Below, in pieces: positions 59,111-64,000 of a stretch of 64,000 bases of DNA. Position numbers and translations under genes: made by a program. Origin of the DNA: JAKEFM01 sp035695825. GTDB taxonomy: Bacteria; Planctomycetota; UBA1135; JAKEFM01. Positions within the stretch are counted from its first letter, which is position 1. The number at the start of each line of letters is the position of its first letter. The DNA lies in NCBI GenBank assembly GCA_035695825.1, contig DASRRH010000018.1, positions 124,001-188,000 on the forward strand, read 5' to 3'. The notes under the pieces are model-generated. The model did no database searches. It had not been told where the DNA came from and saw only the letters and a list, made by a program, of their open reading frames with translations.

Positions 59111-59777
59111 CGGTCCTCCCCCCTCCCCTTCGAGGGGGAGGCGGGCGCAGGGGGGCGGCGGGCACCCCTTCCTCCGGGAGGTCGGTGAAGCAGAACGGCC
59201 CGACGAAGACGAGGAGGGTGAGGTTGCTGAAGGAGGCGGTCCCGTCGAAGGGCCCGAGCGTGGCGAGCGCGCGCCCGGAAGAGCGCTCGAGGAGCTGCGC
59301 CTGGACTCTCGCGACCCCGCGCTGGGTCGACCGTGTGTAGAGCGAGAGGTCGCCGGCCCCTCCCGGGGCCCCGACGCTCGCGGCGAGCTGGGAGAGGACG
59401 GGGATGCCGAGGGAGGAGGTCTCCGTGTCGGTGCTCGCCGCATGGAACGTGACGGCGAGCTCGAAGGGGGCGAGCGCCGAGGAGACCGGGTCCTCCCGGG
59501 CTATGTCGACCCCCTCGAGGCGGAGCCGGTCCCGGACGATCGCGTCGAGCAAGGGGCCGTCGTCTTTGCCGGGGGAAACGACGCGGAGGGCGACGCGGCG
59601 CCCCTCGAGCGGATCGAGGGGGAGGCGCGCGACGGCGCGCTCGACGGCCGCGGCGACCAGGCGCTGGGCGAGGGCCGTCCTCCCCTCGGTGCGCTTGTCC
59701 GGGGCGGCGCACGCCGCGCAGAGGAAGAGGAGGGCCGCGGCGCGAATGCCGGAGGGCTTGCCTTCGAACGCGTCCAC
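59034..59777 (-). CDS. hypothetical lipoprotein
   Basis: 247 residues from GTG 59777. AALLFLCAACAAPDK carries a lipobox (LCAAC). A region from about 35-190 looks like a lipocalin- or GNA1162-like fold with the strands RRVALRVVSPGKDDGPLLDAIVRDRLRLEGV and LTLLVFVGPFCFTDL. The final 45 residues are Pro/Arg/Gly rich, overlapping the AI-2E gene. No function known. Confidence 0.6.
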   Translation of the reverse strand: MDAFEGKPSGIRAAALLFLCAACAAPDKRTEGRTALAQRLVAAAVERAVARLPLDPLEGRRVALRVVSPGKDDGPLLDAIVRDRLRLEGVDIAREDPVSSALAPFELAVTFHAASTDTETSSLGIPVLSQLAASVGAPGGAGDLSLYTRSTQRGVARVQAQLLERSSGRALATLGPFDGTASFSNLTLLVFVGPFCFTDLPEEGVPAAPLRPPPPRRGGGRTVRRGPGRARSPGSCGAASPRPGRRG

Positions 59778-59811
59778 GGTCGGTTCCGGGTCGAGACGGG
59801 CGCGCCGGGCG

Positions 59812-61419
59812 TCAGCGCACCTCCGTCGCGGGGTCGAGACGGCGGAAGACCTCCCCGAGGGCCGCGAGGAGGAGGAGGTCGATCCCGTACTGGGTCAGGA
59901 TCGCGGCGCCGAGGGCGACGCCGGGACCCGCCCCCGAGGCGAGGAAGAGCCACAGGATCCCTCCCGCCGGCACGAGGGAGGCGATCAGGCCGAGGAGCGA
60001 GATGGCGAGGCCCGCCGAGGGGTTCGGCCGCGTCCCCTCGGAGGGCGCGCGGGTCGGGAAGAGGAGGAAGGCGACGTTCGCCGAGGTGAGGCATCCAAGC
60101 GTGGTCGCGGGGAACCCGAGGGCGGCGAGGGCCAGGGAGCCGGCGTCGACCGCGCCGAAGGCGGCGAGGAGGACGAGGAGGAGCATCTGGAATGCGAGGG
60201 CGAGGAGGGTCGGAGCGGCGACCTGCGCGGCGGCCATGCCGAAGGGGGAGACGGGGAGGCTCTTCAGCTCGACGAGGTGGTCGGCGTCGCGGCGGAAGTC
60301 GAAGGCGAGGTAGGGCTGCATCATGAAAGGGAGCATCCCGACGAGGGCGAGCACGACCGAACCGACCGCCGCGCTCCCCCCCGGAGACTGCCGGCCGGCG
60401 AGCACGCCCGGCAGCGCCATGAGGAGGGAGAAGCAGAACCCCGTGAAGAGGAGGCGTCCGGAGCGGCGGACCGCCGCGAGGTTCTTCCAGAAGACCGCCC
60501 CCGCCCCGCGGAAGAGGCCGAGGCGGGGGAGGGAGAGCGAGCGGACCATCCCCTCCTCGGGCGTGCCCCCCGCCGGGAGGCCCCGGCGCGCGCGGGCGAG
60601 GAGGGTGGCGAGCCGGGCGCTCGTAGCGAGGGAGGCCTCGAAGAATCGGACGTCGAGGGCGAGGACGAGGGCGAACGATCCGGCCGCGAAGAGGAGGAGC
60701 CCCGCTACCGACGCCGCCGCATCGCGGAGGTCGACGGCCGCGACCGCCCGTGCGGCCGCCGCGGCCGGGTAGAGCAGCACCCGCGTCGCGGGCGAGTCCG
60801 CGAGCCCGGCGAGCGTCCGGCCCGGCCCGCCGCGGGCGGAGGTCGACAGGACGAGGAGGAGGAGGGTTCCGGCGCCGAGGAGGACGCCGACGAAGCGCGC
60901 GCCCCGGCGCAGGCGCACGAAGACGCGCTCGGAGAGGTGCACCGCGAGGAGGGCGACGATCGTCTGGACGTGGAGCGCGCTGAGGTGGCCGAGGAGGAAG
61001 GCCGCGAGACCGAGGCCGGGGTGCGCGGGGCGGACCCCGAGGATGAAGAAGAAGATCGCGCCCGAGACGAGCGTGACCGGATAGAGGGTGACGAGCCGGT
61101 AAAGGACGAGCGCCCGGCGCGAGAAGGGCCCCGCGAAGAGGAAGTCGACGTCGGAGGGGAGGAAGGCGAGGCCGCGCTGGACGAGGCCGTTCAGGACCGA
61201 GGCGAGGAGGATGAATCCGAGGACGCCGAAGACCGTCTCGGGACGGGTCCCGGCGGAGGCGTGGGTCCGCACCCGCACCTGGGCGTAGACGAGGAACCCG
61301 AGGAGGGCGAGCCAGAGGAGGAGCGCGATCGCCTTCTTCGGGCGGCGCAGTCCCCGGACGAACTGGCGGAGCCGGTTCCGCCGGACCCGGAGCGCGAGGA
61401 AGAGGAGGGCTCGGTTCAC
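59812..61419 (-). CDS. ABC-2-like exporter membrane protein
   Basis: 535 residues with about 10-12 membrane segments (LLLWLALLGFLVYA, GGLLFAAGSFALVLAL etc). No Walker motif. GTG 61419 overlaps the ATPase stop by 4 nt (GTGA). It is presumably the permease of the ATPase next door, resembling two-subunit exporters with a single membrane protein of about 530 residues. Substrate unknown; next to it lies the lipoprotein gene. Confidence 0.75.
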   Translation of the reverse strand: MNRALLFLALRVRRNRLRQFVRGLRRPKKAIALLLWLALLGFLVYAQVRVRTHASAGTRPETVFGVLGFILLASVLNGLVQRGLAFLPSDVDFLFAGPFSRRALVLYRLVTLYPVTLVSGAIFFFILGVRPAHPGLGLAAFLLGHLSALHVQTIVALLAVHLSERVFVRLRRGARFVGVLLGAGTLLLLVLSTSARGGPGRTLAGLADSPATRVLLYPAAAAARAVAAVDLRDAAASVAGLLLFAAGSFALVLALDVRFFEASLATSARLATLLARARRGLPAGGTPEEGMVRSLSLPRLGLFRGAGAVFWKNLAAVRRSGRLLFTGFCFSLLMALPGVLAGRQSPGGSAAVGSVVLALVGMLPFMMQPYLAFDFRRDADHLVELKSLPVSPFGMAAAQVAAPTLLALAFQMLLLVLLAAFGAVDAGSLALAALGFPATTLGCLTSANVAFLLFPTRAPSEGTRPNPSAGLAISLLGLIASLVPAGGILWLFLASGAGPGVALGAAILTQYGIDLLLLAALGEVFRRLDPATEVR

Positions 61420-62153
61420 GGCGGGGGGGCCGGCCCCCGCTCCGTGATCGCGAAGAACGCCTCCTCGAGCGTCGCGTCCTGCCGGATCGCCGCGGCGGCC
61501 CGGATCTCGCCGAGCGTGCCGAGGGCGAGGCGGGCGCCCCGGTGGAGGATCAGGATGCGGTGGCCGAGCTTCTCGACGAGCTCGAGGAGGTGGGAGGAGA
61601 CGAGGACCGCCGCCCCCGCCTCCGCCCTCCGCCGGATCGACTCCCGCATGTCGCGGATGCCGCGGGGGTCGAGGCCGGTCAGCGGCTCGTCGAGGAGGAT
61701 CGCGCGCGGATCGCGGAGGAACGCGCAGGCGATCGCGAGCTTCTGCTGCATGCCGCGGGAGAGGGTCGAGGCGAGGGCGTCGCGCTTTTCGAGGAGCTCG
61801 AGCTCGGCGAGGAGGGGGCCCGCGCGCGCCTCGGCGTCCTCGACCCCGTAGGCGAGGGCGGTGAAGCGGAGGTGCTCGCCGACCGTGAGGAGGTCGTAGG
61901 GGTGGGGGGTGTCCGGGACGTAGGCGAGCGCCCGCTTCGCCGCCACCGCCTCGCGCTCGAGGTCGTGCCCCGCGACGCGGATCCGGCCGCGCGTCGGACG
62001 CAGGATCCCCGCGATCGCCCGGAGGGTCGTCGTCTTCCCCGCTCCGTTGGGGCCCACGAGGCCGAGGATCTCTCCGGCCTGGACCGAGAAGGAGAGGTCC
62101 GCGACGGCGCGGAGCCCGTCGTAGTCCTTCCCGAAGCCCTCGACCTCGATCAC
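61416..62153 (-). CDS. ABC transporter ATPase
   Basis: 245 residues: Walker A GPNGAGKTT (about 34-42), signature LSRGMQQKL, Walker B AILLDEPLTGLDPRG, H-loop in VLVSSHLLE. Daunorubicin/Nod-type ATPase of export systems. GTG 62153. It couples with the downstream permease (overlap) and lies 9 nt after the aldo/keto reductase stop on the same strand. Confidence 0.93.
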   Translation of the reverse strand: MIEVEGFGKDYDGLRAVADLSFSVQAGEILGLVGPNGAGKTTTLRAIAGILRPTRGRIRVAGHDLEREAVAAKRALAYVPDTPHPYDLLTVGEHLRFTALAYGVEDAEARAGPLLAELELLEKRDALASTLSRGMQQKLAIACAFLRDPRAILLDEPLTGLDPRGIRDMRESIRRRAEAGAAVLVSSHLLELVEKLGHRILILHRGARLALGTLGEIRAAAAIRQDATLEEAFFAITERGPAPPP

Positions 62154-62162
62154 CGGATCTCC

Positions 62163-63188
62163 CTACCAGGGCTCGCGCGCCCCGATGAACTCGTAGGGGT
62201 AGCCCCAGGCGGGGCGCGAGGCCTCCTCGAGCCCCTTCGCGTCCTGCTCCGTCAGGCGCACCTCGAGCGCCGCGAGGTTGTCCTCGAGCTGGCCGAGGGT
62301 CCGCGCCCCGACGATCACGCTGCTCGTCTCGGGGCGCCGCAGGAGCCAGGCGATCGAGACGGCCGCCGGCGACGTCCCGAGGCGACGCGCGACCTCGCGG
62401 ACCCTCTCGAGGACGCCCCAGGCGCGGTCGTGGTCGACCTGCCGGAAGTTGTCGGCCCAGACGGAGAGGCGCGAGCCCTCCGGCGGGGCCTTCCCGCGGA
62501 CGTATTTCCCCGAGAGGAATCCGCGGGCGAGGGGGCTCCAGACGAGGACGCCGATTCCGAAGGCTCGGGCCGCGGGAACCAACTCCCGCTCCGCGTCGCG
62601 CGCGAGGAGCGACCACTGGAGCTGGAGGGAGACGAACGGCTCGAGGTTCCGTCCGTCGGCGGCCCAGAGGGACTCGACGAGCCGGTATCCCGTGTAGTTC
62701 GAGCAGCCGACGTAGAGGGCCTTGCCGGTGCGCACGAGGTCGTCGAGCGCGCGCAGCGTCTCCTCGATCGGGACGGCGCCGTCCTGCATGTGGACCTGGT
62801 AGAGGTCGATGCGGTCGGTCCGCAGCCGCTTCAGGCTCCCCTCGCACGCTCGGAGGATCGCCCGGCGCGAGAGGCCCGCGTCGGCCGGGCGCGACTCGCC
62901 GGGCGAGGCGGGGCGGGTCGGGAAGCGGCACTTCGTCGCGAGGACGACGCGGTCGCGCCTCCCCTCGAGCCAGCGGCCGAGGAGCTCCTCCGAGCGCCCC
63001 TCCGAGTAGACGTTCGCCGTGTCGATCGTGTCGATCCCGGCGTCGAGGGCGCGGTCGAGGAGCGCCCGCGCCTCGCGGTCGGTCGAGGTGACCCCCTTCA
63101 TGAACCCGCGGGAGGCGCCGAAGGTCATCGCGCCGAGGGAGAGGACGCTGACGCGCAGTCCGCTGCGGCCGAGGGGGCGGTGTTCCAT
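62163..63188 (-). CDS. aldo/keto reductase
   Basis: 341 residues. The catalytic tetrad is present: Asp in DTIDTANVY, Tyr in the same motif (ANVYSEGRSEELLG), Lys in VVLATKCRF and His in LYQVHMQDG. NADPH-binding segments LVWSPLARGFLSGKY and TSSVIVGARTLGQLEDNL also match AKR families 11-13. Substrate unknown. ATG 63188. Confidence 0.92.
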   Translation of the reverse strand: MEHRPLGRSGLRVSVLSLGAMTFGASRGFMKGVTSTDREARALLDRALDAGIDTIDTANVYSEGRSEELLGRWLEGRRDRVVLATKCRFPTRPASPGESRPADAGLSRRAILRACEGSLKRLRTDRIDLYQVHMQDGAVPIEETLRALDDLVRTGKALYVGCSNYTGYRLVESLWAADGRNLEPFVSLQLQWSLLARDAERELVPAARAFGIGVLVWSPLARGFLSGKYVRGKAPPEGSRLSVWADNFRQVDHDRAWGVLERVREVARRLGTSPAAVSIAWLLRRPETSSVIVGARTLGQLEDNLAALEVRLTEQDAKGLEEASRPAWGYPYEFIGAREPW

Positions 63189-63276
63189 CGCCGGGGAGGG
63201 GGGCGCCGGCCCCTCCGCGGGGAGGGGCGAGCGAAGGGAGGATGTCGGAGGCGGGCGGCCGGATCAATCCGGCGTG

Positions 63277-64000
63277 CTACGGACCGATCGACACCCAGAG
63301 CACCCCGTCGCCGTCGGGGACGAGGGTCGATGCGCTGTCCCGCTTCCAGTGCCTTCGAACCGTCGCGAAGGGGACCTTCTTGAAGAGCGTGGCGAAGTCG
63401 ATCGGCGGTCCGGCGTTCCCCGCCTCGGACATCCGGACGTTCACCTTGCCGAGCATCCCGCCGACCATCCCGAAGGCACGCTCCATCTCCTCGACGGAGG
63501 CTTCCGCGTTCGAGAACCCGACGGAGGCGCGCGGCTTCGGAAGTCCGGCGAGGGCCTGCGCGAAGCGCTCGCTCTTCTGGAGGGAGGGGGTGTCGGGCCT
63601 CTCGACCCTCCGGAGGACCTCCTGCACGCGCTCGGGAGCCAGGCCGAGGACGAGCAGGTCCCCGGCGACGGCGTAGGCGAGGGGGACCATGGCGACCATG
63701 AGGGAGTGGATCCGCCTCCCCTGGTACTCCTCGGTCTTGAGGGTCGCGCCGAGGCCCGCCCTCTTGAGGAGCGCCTCGAGGTACCCCTCGACCTTCTCCG
63801 GGCGCCGCAGCGTGAGGAGGACCGTGGCGCGGGCGAAGCCGGAGAACATGGCGCTCTCCGGATCCTGCTCGGCGAACGCGTCCTGCTCCTCGGGGCCGCG
63901 CCGTGCGGAATAGAGGGCGACCTCGTCGCCGAAGGACGCGAGCAGGTCGTCCCGGATCGAGAACCCGATCTCCTTCTCGAAGGCCTGGATCCCGCTCCGG
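63277..64000 (-). CDS. DUF3352-like protein, 5' part outside window
   Basis: The frame runs from the window edge without a stop. SIRDDLLASFGDEVALYSA and the strands VAGDLLVLGLAPERVQEVLRRV match the DUF3352 family of secreted proteins of unknown role. The visible 240 residues are beta-rich with no Cys pairs; the signal peptide would be outside. The end is at 63277. Confidence 0.6.
   Translation of the reverse strand, partial: RSGIQAFEKEIGFSIRDDLLASFGDEVALYSARRGPEEQDAFAEQDPESAMFSGFARATVLLTLRRPEKVEGYLEALLKRAGLGATLKTEEYQGRRIHSLMVAMVPLAYAVAGDLLVLGLAPERVQEVLRRVERPDTPSLQKSERFAQALAGLPKPRASVGFSNAEASVEEMERAFGMVGGMLGKVNVRMSEAGNAGPPIDFATLFKKVPFATVRRHWKRDSASTLVPDGDGVLWVSIGP

Overview
The window is a stretch of very GC-rich bacterial chromosome, roughly 70% G+C by eye, densely packed with about 50 protein genes and one tRNA. 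GTG and TTG starts are frequent, and many neighbours overlap by 4 nt (ATGA or GTGA). Outer-membrane and lipoprotein signals point to a Gram-negative cell plan. A secreted-protein domain seen in two genes (3560-5281 and 32529-35477), the GH172/DUF2961 protein, the B12-dependent ribonucleotide reductase and the PilX/PilW/PilV-like trio suggest an uncultivated Planctomycetota lineage. That placement is inference from family recall; related deep-branching phyla are possible.

Layout. 0-6 kb: a partial DUF4143 ATPase behind a palindromic operator-like site, a large secreted GH172-type protein, a secreted two-repeat protein and an eIF2B-like protein. 6-13 kb: YqeY, a B12-type radical SAM enzyme, an SDR epimerase, an M28 peptidase and an SGNH hydrolase. 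13-22 kb: a TlpA-type thioredoxin whose first active-site Cys is encoded by in-frame TGA (candidate selenoprotein), MurJ, NrdJ, and a coupled CDF transporter and DsbD. 22-27 kb: an ECF sigma/anti-sigma pair and a prepilin-like operon. 26.7-31.6 kb: a four-gene iron operon of FTR1-DUF2318, two MacB/FtsX-type permeases and an ABC ATPase fused to a DtxR-like metal-sensor domain, with a Fur-like box upstream. 31.7-43.9 kb: RpiA, a beta-propeller/diheme protein, a protein-isoaspartate methyltransferase, two PilZ proteins, a tandem glycosyltransferase, a histone H1-like basic protein, a TrpD-like protein and an octaheme cytochrome. 44-50 kb: DUF2007, an AbrB/PIN toxin-antitoxin pair, adenosine deaminase, an APC-USP permease, an MgtE-type channel and tRNA-Arg(CCU). 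50-57.6 kb: a MoaD-like/BNR-repeat pair, then an MFS-ABM exporter, AlgE-like porin, Tat amidohydrolase and isochorismatase cluster. 57.6-64 kb: a gap holding a 31-bp tandem repeat, an AI-2E transporter, a lipoprotein, an ABC exporter pair, an aldo/keto reductase and a partial DUF3352-like protein.

How genes work together. The candidate selenoprotein TlpA and DsbD, about 6 kb away, form a plausible periplasmic thiol-reduction pathway. The iron operon looks like a complete uptake unit: FTR1 pore, a DUF2318 cysteine domain as redox partner, and an ABC export-type module whose ATPase carries its own metal-sensing domain. The 51.5-57.6 kb minus-strand genes look like a small-molecule catabolism or detoxification set with uptake or efflux through an outer-membrane channel.

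Best leads for novelty are the Sec-encoding TGA at 13566-13568, the ABC-DtxR fusion at 26713-27819, the 31-bp tandem repeats at 57843-57935, and the MoaD/BNR pairing at 49992-51394. No transposase, integrase, CRISPR array or rRNA was found.
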